Positions 32,929-41,078 of a stretch of 64,000 nucleotides of DNA are shown here, in pieces (the stretch's first letter is position 1; the number at the start of each line of letters is the position of its first letter). Source of the DNA: Pseudomonadota bacterium (lineage in GTDB: Bacteria; Pseudomonadota; Gammaproteobacteria; Burkholderiales; Burkholderiaceae_C); assembly GCA_018241225.1 (NCBI GenBank), contig JAFEEG010000028.1:1-64000 (forward strand), written 5' to 3'. A program made the translations under genes and the position numbers. The notes below the pieces were generated by a model. The model was not told the origin of the DNA and did no database searches. It saw only the letters and a program-made list of their open reading frames with translations.

Positions 32929-34340
32929 GCAGCACGGAAGAGCCCCGCGGCGCACGCCTGCTGGTCGTCGACGACGACCCGGACATGCTGCGCCTGTTGT
33001 CGATGCGCCTGACCGGCGCCGGCTACCAGGTCACGGCCGTCACGTCTGCCGAATCGGCGCTCACGCAGCTCGAAATCGAGCATCCGCAACTGGTGCTCAG
33101 CGACGTGCGCCTGCCCGGGCGCGACGGCCTGCAGCTGTTCGATGAAATCCGCCAGCACCACCCGACGCTGCCAGTGATCCTGCTCACCGCGCACGGCACC
33201 ATTCCCGATGCGGTGGAGGCCACGGCGCGCGGCGTGTTCGGCTATCTCACCAAGCCCTACGACGCGCGCGAGTTGCTCGACAAGATTGCGCAGGCACTGG
33301 CGCTCGCGGCACCTGCTGCGCGTGCGGCCAAAGGCGCGGGCGACGAGAACTGGCGTGCCGACATCGTCAGCCGCAGCAACCGCATGGCCGAGCTGCTGGC
33401 CGAGGCGCGCATGGTCGCCAAGTCCGACGCCAGCGTGCTGCTGCGCGGCGACAGCGGCGCCGGCAAGGAAATGCTGGCGCGCGCCATCCACAAGGCCAGC
33501 GCGCGTGCCGACAAGCCCTTCGTGGCCGTCAACTGCGGCGCCATTCCCGAAGCGCTGCTCGAATCCGAACTCTTCGGCCACATGAAGGGCGCCTTCACCG
33601 ACGCCGTGGCCAACCACAAGGGCCTGTTCCAGCAGGCCGATGGCGGCACGCTGCTGCTGGACGAGATCGGCGACATGCCGCCCGCCCTGCAGGTCAAGCT
33701 GCTGCGGGTGCTGCAAGAGCGCGCGGTCAGGCCGCTGGGCGGCAGCCAGTCGATCCAGGTGGACGTGCGCATCATCTCGGCCACCCACCGCGACCTGGAC
33801 GCAGCCATGGAGGCCGGGCAGTTCCGCGAAGACCTGTACTACCGTCTCAACGTCGTGACGCTCAACCTGCCCTCGCTGGCAGCACGGCGCGAGGACATTC
33901 CACTTCTGGCCAACCACTTCCTGCAGCGGCTGGCCGGCAAGTACAACAAGCGGCTGTCCGGATTTGCTCCGGAGGCATTGAAAGCCCTGGCCACGGCGCC
34001 CTGGCCAGGGAACGTGCGACAGCTCTACAACGTGGTGGAGCAGGTGTGTGCCCTGTCGACCTCGCCGCTGGTGCCGCTGGCGCTCGTGCAGCGTGCGCTG
34101 CGGGTACCTACGGTGGAAGTGCAGACTTACGCACAAGCCAAGCAGCGTTTCGAGCGCGAGTACCTGGTGGGCCTGCTCAAGCTGACCGACGGCAACGTGG
34201 CCGACGCCGCCCGTCTGGCCGACCGCAACCGCACCGAGTTCTATCGCCTGCTGCAAAAGCACGAGCTCACGCCGGGGTCGTTCAAAGCGGACGTTCCACA
34301 GGGCTCTGGCGATGGCGTCGCTGACGAGCGACATAGCTAA
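32925..34340 (+). CDS. glrR: Sigma-54-dependent response regulator, GlrR/QseF type
   Basis: This 471-aa NtrC-class activator has a receiver domain with phospho-acceptor Asp60 (LSDVRLPGRDG). The AAA+ domain has Walker A GDSGAGKE at 175-182, Walker B LLLDEIGD at 243-250 and R-finger region. The C-terminal Fis-like HTH is at about 420-455 (GNVADAARLADRNRTEFYRLL). The sigma-54 contact loop reads GAFTDA (222-227) instead of the usual GAFTGA. The Fis-domain NRTEFYRLL is typical of GlrR. A likely target promoter with matching operator lies immediately downstream, ahead of opgH. Confidence 0.92.
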   Translation: MSSTEEPRGARLLVVDDDPDMLRLLSMRLTGAGYQVTAVTSAESALTQLEIEHPQLVLSDVRLPGRDGLQLFDEIRQHHPTLPVILLTAHGTIPDAVEATARGVFGYLTKPYDARELLDKIAQALALAAPAARAAKGAGDENWRADIVSRSNRMAELLAEARMVAKSDASVLLRGDSGAGKEMLARAIHKASARADKPFVAVNCGAIPEALLESELFGHMKGAFTDAVANHKGLFQQADGGTLLLDEIGDMPPALQVKLLRVLQERAVRPLGGSQSIQVDVRIISATHRDLDAAMEAGQFREDLYYRLNVVTLNLPSLAARREDIPLLANHFLQRLAGKYNKRLSGFAPEALKALATAPWPGNVRQLYNVVEQVCALSTSPLVPLALVQRALRVPTVEVQTYAQAKQRFEREYLVGLLKLTDGNVADAARLADRNRTEFYRLLQKHELTPGSFKADVPQGSGDGVADERHS

Positions 34341-34382
34341 GTTGTTGATTTAAAAGAACAAAAATATTGGTCCTATTGGTCT

Positions 34383-34400
34383 TGTCGTGATTCGGCGACA
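34383..34400 (+). promoter_or_regulatory. GlrR-type binding site TGTC-N10-GACA
   Basis: An exact TGTC-N10-GACA dyad is centred about 130 bp upstream of the predicted sigma-54 start site at 34521. This is the operator consensus established for GlrR in enterobacteria at glmY and glmZ. The gene for a GlrR-type activator ends 43 bp upstream. Binding is inferred from the sequence match and position. Confidence 0.7.
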
Positions 34401-34462
34401 GAATCGGCGGTTTTCAGGGCCAAATTCGAGGTCGGCGGCAAATCTGCCGCCAAGAATTCCTC

Positions 34463-34475
34463 CAAGTCATTGATT
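34463..34475 (+). promoter_or_regulatory. IHF binding site between activator site and sigma-54 promoter
   Basis: The sequence matches the IHF consensus YAANNNNTTGATW without error and is centred near -52 from the predicted start. This is where a DNA bend would bring the activator to the polymerase. A second perfect match lies at 34338-34350 over the glrR stop codon; the two share a 13-bp direct repeat (TTGATTTAAAAGA). Confidence 0.65.
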
Positions 34476-34494
34476 TAAAAGAGATTTTTCAAGC

Positions 34495-34509
34495 TGGCAC
34501 GGCGATTGC
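34495..34509 (+). promoter_or_regulatory. Sigma-54 (RpoN) -24/-12 promoter
   Basis: TGGCACG-N4-TTGC is a full match to the sigma-54 core consensus, with GG at -25/-24 and GC at -13/-12. Counting 12 bases on puts transcription start near 34521. It reads toward the 67-codon ORF and opgH. A GlrR-type site and an IHF site are correctly placed upstream. Confidence 0.88.
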
Positions 34510-34521
34510 CCTATAGCCCGC

Positions 34522-34725
34522 ATGAATTCTCTTTCCAGCCCATCTTTCGCCACGCGCTCGCCCCAGTTCGGCCAGCGCCACAAGCACGTTTCGCCCTCGC
34601 GGCCACGCGCGGCGACCCAACTGTCCGGCTCCCTCGAGGCTGGCAACGGGATGGCGCCTGACAGCGTTTTCAAGCGCTTTCCTGCCATTGGCGACACCCC
34701 CGTACGCGACAAACAGGCCTTCTGA
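34522..34725 (+). CDS. Small ORF upstream of opgH, possible leader peptide
   Basis: This 67-codon frame starts one base after the predicted sigma-54 start point, so it would be translated from an almost leaderless mRNA. The product is basic, Ser/Pro/Arg rich, and has no signal or membrane segment. Its stop codon forms part of the GAGGA ribosome site for opgH, and the gap to opgH is 12 bp, so translation may be coupled. Third-position GC is lower than in the neighbours, and no family is recognised. It may be a leader peptide, or only untranslated leader that happens to be open. Confidence 0.45.
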   Translation: MNSLSSPSFATRSPQFGQRHKHVSPSRPRAATQLSGSLEAGNGMAPDSVFKRFPAIGDTPVRDKQAF

Positions 34726-34737
34726 GGATCCGCCCAG

Positions 34738-36753
34738 ATGAAGCCCAATGAATTTTCCCAGCTGCGCGTGCTGGGCCAAGGCGACTTTGTTGCCGCCCGG
34801 CCCGACCTGCGTGAAGAACGCCATCCCAACTCGGTGACGGCGCCCCCAGTCAACCGCGGCTCCATGACGCCGCGCCCCTGGCGCGGTTTCTGGAACAGCA
34901 TCGGCACCGGCCTGCTGGTTCGCCTGGGCGCCGGCGGCGGCCGTCAAGAAGCCGCTTTCGCGGCCCCGCGAGCCCAGCAGCCCTGGCAAAAGGCCGCTGC
35001 CCGCCGCCGCAACGTCTTCATGCTGCTGGCGGTGCTGAGCACCGTGCTGGCCGCCACCCTGTTTGCCAGCATCCAGCCGACCTACGACAACGCCTTGCTC
35101 GAGTACGGCCAGATTGCGCTGTACGCCATCCTGTCGGGCTGGGTCGTCACCGGCTTCGTCACTGCGCTGATGGGCTTCTACGTTTCGGTGCGGGGTGACA
35201 AGCACTCCCTGTCGGCCAAGCAAGTGGCCAACCACCCGATGAATCCCGAAGCCCGCACGGCGATCATCATGCCGATCTGCAACGAGGACGTTGCCACGGT
35301 GTTTGCCGGCCTGCGCGCCACGTGCGAGTCGGTGGCCGCCACCGGCCACGCGAAGCAGTTCGACGTGTTCGTGCTGTCCGACAGCTTCCAACCCGGCGTG
35401 GCCGACGCCGAGCGCGCCGCATGGGCCGACCTGCGCGCCGCGCTGGCCGAGAACCCGAACCAGCCGCAGATCGAGGTGTACTACCGCCTGCGCACCCGCC
35501 GCACGCACCGCAAGGCCGGCAACGTGGCCGACTTCTGCCGCCGCTGGGGCAAGGACTACCGCTACATGGTGGTGCTGGATGCCGACAGCGTGATGAGCGG
35601 CGACTGCCTGGCCTCGATGGTCAAGCTGATGGAAGCCAACCCCACCGCCGGCATCATCCAGACCGCCACCCAGGCCATCGGCCACGTGACCCTGCACGCC
35701 CGCGCACAGCAGTTCGCATCCCGCGTGACGGGCCGCCTGTTCACCCTGGGCATGCAGTTCTGGCAGCTGGGCGAATCGCACTACTGGGGCCACAACGCGA
35801 TCATCCGCGTCGAGCCTTTCATGCAGCACTGCGCGCTGGCCCCCATCAAGGGCAAGGGCGGCATGTCCGGCGGCATCATGAGCCACGACTTCGTCGAGGC
35901 CGCGCTGATGCGCCGAGCCGGCTACCACGTGTGGCTGGTGGCCGACCTGGTGGGCAGCTACGAGCAGCAGCCGCCAGACCTGCTGGCCGAGCTGCAGCGC
36001 GACCGTCGCTGGTGCCAGGGCAACCTGCAGAACGCCCGCCTTATGGCCGAGCCCGGCATCCACCCCGTGCATCGCGCGATGTTCGTGACCGGCACCATGG
36101 CCTACGTCTCGGCGCCGCTGTGGCTGGCCTTCCTGACGCTGGGCACCACGCTGTGGCTGGCCGGCTCGAACCTGATCGGCGACTGGCACGTGCTGCCCAT
36201 GGAACTGGCCGCCCTGTGGGCCTGGACCCTGTGCCTGCTGTTCCTGCCCCGCATCCTGGGCATCGCCGCCATCCTGATGCGCGGTGAACAGCGCCAGTAC
36301 GGCGGCTTCTGGGGCCTGGTCAAGAGCTCGCTCATGGAAAGCGCCATGGCCATCGTGCAGGCACCCGTGCGCATGCTGGCCCACTCGCTGTTCGTGGTGG
36401 TGGCCATCACCGGCATCAAGCTGGAATGGAAGTCGCCTCCGCGGGAAGCCGCCGCCGTGGGCTGGAAAGACGCCACCCGCGCACTTGCACCCATGAGCCT
36501 GGTGGTTGGCGCCTTCGCCCTGGGCATCGCCCTCATCGACGCCAGCGCGCTGATGTGGCTCATGCCCGTGGGCCTGCCGCTGCTGCTGGCCATTCCGCTG
36601 ACGGTGATGACCAGCCAGCTGAACCTGGGCTCCAGCCTGCGCGACCGTGGCTTCCTGCTGATTCCGGAAGAATCGCGTTCGCCCGCCGTGCTGCGCCGTG
36701 CCTGGATGCACGCACTGCGCCTGTCGCGTCCGGCGGCATTGGCAACGGCCTGA
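34738..36753 (+). CDS. opgH: Glucans biosynthesis glucosyltransferase H
   Basis: This 671-aa inner-membrane glycosyltransferase makes and exports the beta-1,2-glucan backbone of osmoregulated periplasmic glucans. Two membrane segments precede the cytoplasmic GT2 domain, which has IIMPICNED near residue 180, the DADS metal motif near 281 and DRRWCQGN near 421. Several membrane segments follow. The family partner OpgG is not adjacent, which is unusual since opgG-opgH is the common operon. A GAGGA ribosome site overlaps the stop of the upstream small ORF. Expression is probably sigma-54 and GlrR dependent, and a strong terminator follows. Confidence 0.93.
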   Translation: MKPNEFSQLRVLGQGDFVAARPDLREERHPNSVTAPPVNRGSMTPRPWRGFWNSIGTGLLVRLGAGGGRQEAAFAAPRAQQPWQKAAARRRNVFMLLAVLSTVLAATLFASIQPTYDNALLEYGQIALYAILSGWVVTGFVTALMGFYVSVRGDKHSLSAKQVANHPMNPEARTAIIMPICNEDVATVFAGLRATCESVAATGHAKQFDVFVLSDSFQPGVADAERAAWADLRAALAENPNQPQIEVYYRLRTRRTHRKAGNVADFCRRWGKDYRYMVVLDADSVMSGDCLASMVKLMEANPTAGIIQTATQAIGHVTLHARAQQFASRVTGRLFTLGMQFWQLGESHYWGHNAIIRVEPFMQHCALAPIKGKGGMSGGIMSHDFVEAALMRRAGYHVWLVADLVGSYEQQPPDLLAELQRDRRWCQGNLQNARLMAEPGIHPVHRAMFVTGTMAYVSAPLWLAFLTLGTTLWLAGSNLIGDWHVLPMELAALWAWTLCLLFLPRILGIAAILMRGEQRQYGGFWGLVKSSLMESAMAIVQAPVRMLAHSLFVVVAITGIKLEWKSPPREAAAVGWKDATRALAPMSLVVGAFALGIALIDASALMWLMPVGLPLLLAIPLTVMTSQLNLGSSLRDRGFLLIPEESRSPAVLRRAWMHALRLSRPAALATA

Positions 36754-36777
36754 GACCGAGCCATAGGCTCACGGAAG

Positions 36778-36804
36778 AAGGCCCGCTGTTGCGGGCCTTT
36801 TTTC
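36778..36804 (+). terminator. Intrinsic terminator after opgH
   Basis: The 8-bp GC-rich stem AGGCCCGC/GCGGGCCT with a TGTT loop is followed directly by six T residues. It lies 25 bp after the opgH stop and separates it from the LysE gene. Confidence 0.92.
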
Positions 36805-36869
36805 TTGGATCTGTATCTCCCGCCGCCATCGCGCTGCCTGTATCGTCGAGTGACTTCGCAAGTTGCCCC

Positions 36870-37508
36870 ATGATCTCCACCTCGCACTTCATCCTCTTCT
36901 TCGGCGCCGCGCTGCTGATGGCCCTGACGCCCGGGCCGAACATGATCTACCTGATCTCCCGCTCGCTGTGCCAGGGTCGCGCGGCCGGGGTCATGTCCTG
37001 GTTCGGCGTGGTGCTGGGCTTCACGGTGCACATGTGCTCGGCGGCGCTGGGCCTCACGGCCCTGTTCATGGCGGTGCCGCTGGGCTACGAGATCCTGAAG
37101 ATCGCAGGCGCCGTCTACCTGCTGTGGCTGGCATGGCAGGCGCTGCGTCCCGGCGCGCGCTCACCTTTCGAGGCGCGCGAGCTGGCGCCTCAGTCGCCAC
37201 GCAAGCTGTTCTCCATGGGCTTGCTCACCAGCATCCTCAACCCCAAGGTAGCGATCTTCTACCTGTCGGTGCTGCCGCAGTTCATCACCCCAGAATCGGG
37301 TTCGGTGCTGGGCCAGAGCCTGTTGCTGGGCAGCACGCAGATCGTCATCGGCTCGTCCGTGAACCTGCTGGTCACGCTGTCTGCCGCCGGCATTTCGCAG
37401 TGGTTTGCCAGCAACCGGTTCTGGATGAAGCTGCAGAACCAGCTGATGGGCATGGTGCTGGGCGCACTGGCCGTGCGCCTGCTCTTCCAGCAACGCACGC
37501 CTGCCTGA
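36870..37508 (+). CDS. LysE/RhtB-family amino-acid exporter
   Basis: This 212-aa membrane protein has the family N-terminus FFGAALLMALTPGPNMIYLI and about six membrane segments, including the LLTSILNPKVAIFYLSVLPQF segment typical of the RhtB/ThrE-like branch. Members export amino acids such as homoserine, threonine or lysine. The open frame extends far upstream through opgH and the terminator, so the ATG at 36870 is used. The substrate is not determined. A convergent AlkC-like gene ends 7 bp after its stop. Confidence 0.9.
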   Translation: MISTSHFILFFGAALLMALTPGPNMIYLISRSLCQGRAAGVMSWFGVVLGFTVHMCSAALGLTALFMAVPLGYEILKIAGAVYLLWLAWQALRPGARSPFEARELAPQSPRKLFSMGLLTSILNPKVAIFYLSVLPQFITPESGSVLGQSLLLGSTQIVIGSSVNLLVTLSAAGISQWFASNRFWMKLQNQLMGMVLGALAVRLLFQQRTPA

Positions 37509-37515
37509 ACGCGAT

Positions 37516-38346
37516 TCAGGCGCCAGACTTGCGAAGCGTGCGCCGCGCGCGCTGCACGATGTAGCGGGTAGAAGCCACATCGCTTTCGCGCAGCCAGCGC
37601 TCGCAGGTTTCCTCCACCCACGGGCCTTGCGACTTGCTGGCGTCGTTGAGCCAGTTGGCCACCGAGTTCTGCACGTAGCGGCTCGGGTCTGCGCGCAGGG
37701 CATCGAGCAGCGCCTGTGCTCGCCACGGTTCGGACTTGAAGGCCTCGATCTGCGTGCACCATACGCCGCGCGGACGCGTCAGCTCGCTGGCAAAGCGGCG
37801 GATGTTGGGATCGGCATCCAATGCCCAGGGCTGCAGCAGTGCGAGGGCTTCGTCGGGCGCTGCGCCCACCGCGTCGCGAACCGCCATCCATGCGAATTCA
37901 CGCACACCGAAATGCGGGTCGGCGGCAAAGCGGCGCACCGATTCGAGTTGCCGTGCGAGCGGCAGGCCCGACAGCATCACCCATTGCGTGGCCCAGCAGC
38001 GCGCCACGTCGCTGGTGTGCGTGGCCAGCCGGTGCGCCACGGCATCGCGCTGTGCGTGCAGCGCCGCCAGATCGTAAAGCGCGCGGGCGACGTGGCCATG
38101 GCGCTGCATCGGCTTGAAGGCGCCGAGCATGGCCAGGGTATCGAGCAGGCGCTCGGCCTGCGGGTCGAGCCCGATGTGATGCGCCACCTGCGTGGCCAGG
38201 CGCGCGATGTCCAGCGCGAGGAATTCGTTGAGATTGACGGTCTCGAGCAGCCCCTGGCTCAGGCCTTCGAGGACTTCGGGCGCGATCAGCGCAATGCGAA
38301 AGGCACCCTTGCGCCCCTTCAAGTGCTCCAGGCTGCCATCGGGCAT
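37516..38346 (-). CDS. AlkC/AlkD-like HEAT-repeat DNA alkylation repair protein
   Basis: This 276-aa all-helical protein is built of HEAT-like repeats with regularly placed Trp and Arg (for example GVREFAWMAVRDAV and RFASELTRPRGVW). It ends in YIVQRARRTLRK, which resembles AlkC-family glycosylases that remove 3-methyl purines. It follows SCO1 by 13 bp on the same strand, so it is probably read through from the cytochrome oxidase assembly block. Catalytic residues are not well defined in this family, so assignment is by fold pattern. Confidence 0.75.
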   Translation of the reverse strand: MPDGSLEHLKGRKGAFRIALIAPEVLEGLSQGLLETVNLNEFLALDIARLATQVAHHIGLDPQAERLLDTLAMLGAFKPMQRHGHVARALYDLAALHAQRDAVAHRLATHTSDVARCWATQWVMLSGLPLARQLESVRRFAADPHFGVREFAWMAVRDAVGAAPDEALALLQPWALDADPNIRRFASELTRPRGVWCTQIEAFKSEPWRAQALLDALRADPSRYVQNSVANWLNDASKSQGPWVEETCERWLRESDVASTRYIVQRARRTLRKSGA

Positions 38347-38359
38347 GGACTGGTCTGCC

Positions 38360-38950
38360 TCAACCTTGCAGAAGCGTCTTCACGTCTTCGACCATGGGGG
38401 GAACGCCCGTGCCGTAGCGCGCGTAAAGGCGCAGGCGTCCTTGCGGGTCGTACACATAGCTGGCGGCCGAATGGTCCATCGAATAGCTGGTGGGCGTCTT
38501 GCCTTCCACCTTCTTGTAGTAGACCTTGAAGTCCTTGGCCACGGTGGTCAGCTGCTCGGGCGTGGGAATGAGCGCGACGAAGGTGGGGTCGAACGCGCCC
38601 ATGTAGGCCTTCATGACCTCGGCGGTGTCGCGTTCGGGGTCGACGGTGATGAACACCACCTGCAGCTTGTCGCCCTCGGCGCCCAGTTGCTGCTTGACCT
38701 GCGCCATCTCGGTCATGGTGGTGGGGCACACGTCGGGACACTGTGCGTAGCCGAAGAACAGCACCACCACCTTGCCCTTGAAGTCGGCCATGGTCCGGGT
38801 GACGCCGTTCGCGTCCTTGAGCGAAAAGTCCTTGGCGTAGTCGGCGCCGGTAATGTCCACCGCCTTGAAGCTCTGCTTGGACTGCATGCAGCCAGCCAGG
38901 GCCACGGTGGAGCCTGCGGCCAGGAGCTTGAGCACGTCGCGCTTGTTCAT
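38360..38950 (-). CDS. SCO1/SenC copper chaperone lipoprotein
   Basis: This 196-aa precursor carries a lipobox LAGC near residue 21 and the thioredoxin-like SCO fold. The copper ligands are present: Cys71 and Cys75 (CPDVC) and His160 (MDHS). SCO proteins insert copper into the CuA site of oxidase subunit II. The gene is 11 bp downstream of ctaB and closes the core of the assembly block. The open frame extends upstream through ctaB in another frame, and the ATG at 38948-38950 is the one that gives the signal peptide. Confidence 0.93.
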   Translation of the reverse strand: MNKRDVLKLLAAGSTVALAGCMQSKQSFKAVDITGADYAKDFSLKDANGVTRTMADFKGKVVVLFFGYAQCPDVCPTTMTEMAQVKQQLGAEGDKLQVVFITVDPERDTAEVMKAYMGAFDPTFVALIPTPEQLTTVAKDFKVYYKKVEGKTPTSYSMDHSAASYVYDPQGRLRLYARYGTGVPPMVEDVKTLLQG

Positions 38951-38961
38951 CGTGTGTTGCG

Positions 38962-39870
38962 TCAGTAACTGATGTAGTGGTCCACCAGCAGGGCTGCAAA
39001 GAGCACGCTCAGGTGGACAAGGGAGAAGCGGAAGGTCTTGCGAGCCAGCTGGTCGGAGTAGTTGCGCCACAGCTTGAAGGCGTAACCCGAGAAGCCCACG
39101 CTCACCCCGATGGCCACCGCCAGGTACAGCCAGCCGCTCATGCCGTAGATGAAGGGCATGAGGCAAGCAGCAAAGAGGATGAAGGTGTAGAGCAGCACCT
39201 GCAGCCGCGTGAACTCGTTGCCGTGCGTCACGGGCAGCATCGGCAAGCCGGCCTTGCGGTAGTCCTCCACGCGATACAGCGCCAGCGCCCAGAAGTGCGG
39301 CGGCGTCCAGAGGAAGATGATGAGGAACAGGATGAGCGCCTCCGGCCCCACGTCGCCGCGCATGGCCGCCCAGCCCAGCACCGGCGGCATGGCGCCCGAT
39401 GCGCCGCCGATCACGATGTTCTGCGGCGTCAGCGGCTTGAGCACCACGGTGTAGATGACCGCATAGCCCACGAAGGTGGCAAAGGTGAGCCACATGGTCA
39501 GCGGATTCACCGTGAACCACAGCAGCGCCGAGCCCAGCGTGCACAGCACGATGGAAAAGGCCAGGGCCTGCCAGTCGCTGAGTTCGCCGCGCGCCGTGGG
39601 CCGCCAGGCCGTGCGCTTCATCTTGGCGTCAATGCCCTTTTCGACCAGGCAGTTGAACGCAGCGGCGGCAGCGGCCACCAGCCAGATGCCCACGCAGGCC
39701 AGCGCGCCCTGCACCACGTCGGGCCAGCTGGGCAGCCCCGGCACGGCAAGCACCATGCCAATGAAGGCGCAAAAAACGATGAGTTGCACCACGCGCGGCT
39801 TGGTAAGGGCGTAGTACTGGCGCAGCACGCTGGTGCCGTGGCTGTGTTGCGCGGAGATGGGCGTGCTCAT
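38962..39870 (-). CDS. ctaB: Protoheme IX farnesyltransferase (heme O synthase)
   Basis: This 302-aa UbiA-family membrane enzyme farnesylates heme b to heme O. The first aspartate-rich site appears as NCLVEKGIDAKMKRT and the second as WRVEDYRKAGLPML-like sequence (YRVEDYRKAG), with the typical TKPRVVQL start. Nine hydrophobic segments fit the family. Its start overlaps the ctaA stop by 4 nt. Together ctaB and ctaA supply heme A to the oxidase encoded further up. Confidence 0.95.
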   Translation of the reverse strand: MSTPISAQHSHGTSVLRQYYALTKPRVVQLIVFCAFIGMVLAVPGLPSWPDVVQGALACVGIWLVAAAAAAFNCLVEKGIDAKMKRTAWRPTARGELSDWQALAFSIVLCTLGSALLWFTVNPLTMWLTFATFVGYAVIYTVVLKPLTPQNIVIGGASGAMPPVLGWAAMRGDVGPEALILFLIIFLWTPPHFWALALYRVEDYRKAGLPMLPVTHGNEFTRLQVLLYTFILFAACLMPFIYGMSGWLYLAVAIGVSVGFSGYAFKLWRNYSDQLARKTFRFSLVHLSVLFAALLVDHYISY

Positions 39871-41078
39871 TGCTCGAGAATCTTGTTGGTGGCCAGGCCG
39901 GCTGCGCGGCGGGCCGGAACGGCGGCCAGGGCACTACGGCTCTCGCACAGCGTCCATGTCAGCACCACGGCGAGCGCCGCGGCGCCACCCGTATGCAAAA
40001 GGGCTGCAACCAGCGGCCAGCCGAGCAGCACATTGCCCAGCCCGGTTGCCAGCTGCAGGAGCGCCAGGCCGATGAGCCAGCGCGCCTGAGCCCGCAGGGC
40101 CGGCGCCCGGCGCAGCAATTGCCAGGCGAGCAGGCCGATGAGTGCGAACACCGCGTAGGCCATCAGGCGATGGGTGTAGTGAATGGCGGTCAGCGCCGCA
40201 AATTCGATGGGTGCACCGTGGCTGGCCGTGCCCAGCTCGCGCCAGATCTCGAAGCCCTGCGCGAAATTCATCGGCGGCCACCAGCTGTCCTGGCAGATGG
40301 GGAACTGGGTGCAGGCGAGCACGGCGTAGTTGGTGCTGACCCAGCCGCCCAGCGCGATCTGCAGGACCAGCGCGCCCGCGGTGAACCACAGCAGGGTGCG
40401 CAGCGCCGGCGCCAGCGGCACCGGCGTGCGCGCCTGCGCTGCCTGCCCATAGCGCACGGCCTGGATGCACAGCAGGGCCAGCAGCACCATGGCGCCCAGC
40501 AGGTGCAGGGTGACGATGGCCGGATAGAGCCGCCAGGTGACGGTGAGTGCCCCGAAGGCGCCTTGCAGGCACACCCACACGAGCGTTGCCGCCGGCCACC
40601 AGGCGCTGAGCGAAGCAAGCCCGCGCGACGCGCCTTGGGGCGCCAGTCGTTCGCGCCGACGCACCACCCAGGTGGCAACGGCCAGCACCAGGATCAGGAA
40701 GCCCACGCTGGTGGCCAGGTAGCGATGGACCATCTCCACCCAGGCCTTGCCGTGGGTAACGGGGCCGGTGGGCTGGGCTGCCTGGGCCATGGCGATCTCG
40801 TGGCGCGCGCCAACCGGGCTGGCGTTGCCATAGCAGCCGGGCCAATCCGGACAGCCCAGGCCCGAGTCGGACAGGCGGGTGAAGGCGCCGAACAGCGTCA
40901 GGTCGAAGGTCAGGAACAGCGTCAGCACCGTCAGTGCCTGCAGGCGATGCCCGGCGCCCTCGCCCACATGGCGACGCCACACCCAAAAGAGCGGTCCGAG
41001 GGCCAGCAGCACGCCCATGCCCAGCAGCCAGGCTACCGGCGCGAGGTCGTAGAGCGGCTGCGCGTCCATGGTGTTCAT
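39867..41078 (-). CDS. ctaA: Heme A synthase (COX15/CtaA)
   Basis: This 403-aa membrane protein oxidises heme O to heme A. Family features are FGAFTRLSDSGLGCPDWPGCYG near residue 65-85 with its paired cysteines, the heme-binding histidines in WVEMVHRYLAT and in the second half (HYTHRLMAY), and eight membrane helices. The ATG at 41076-41078 overlaps the stop of the preceding Sco-like gene by 4 nt. The frame is open further upstream but conflicts with that gene. Confidence 0.94.
   Translation of the reverse strand: MNTMDAQPLYDLAPVAWLLGMGVLLALGPLFWVWRRHVGEGAGHRLQALTVLTLFLTFDLTLFGAFTRLSDSGLGCPDWPGCYGNASPVGARHEIAMAQAAQPTGPVTHGKAWVEMVHRYLATSVGFLILVLAVATWVVRRRERLAPQGASRGLASLSAWWPAATLVWVCLQGAFGALTVTWRLYPAIVTLHLLGAMVLLALLCIQAVRYGQAAQARTPVPLAPALRTLLWFTAGALVLQIALGGWVSTNYAVLACTQFPICQDSWWPPMNFAQGFEIWRELGTASHGAPIEFAALTAIHYTHRLMAYAVFALIGLLAWQLLRRAPALRAQARWLIGLALLQLATGLGNVLLGWPLVAALLHTGGAAALAVVLTWTLCESRSALAAVPARRAAGLATNKILEQ

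Noticed and set aside
34434..34451. GGCGGCA-AATC-TGCCGCC hairpin upstream of the sigma-54 promoter
   Set aside because: It lacks a T run and is upstream of the predicted start point. It may end the glrR message, but the evidence is too thin to call it a terminator.
34521..34737. A glmY-like small RNA gene at the sigma-54 promoter
   Set aside because: No terminator or glmY-like hairpin is visible before opgH, and the frame continues into the opgH ribosome site. A leader mRNA is the simpler reading.
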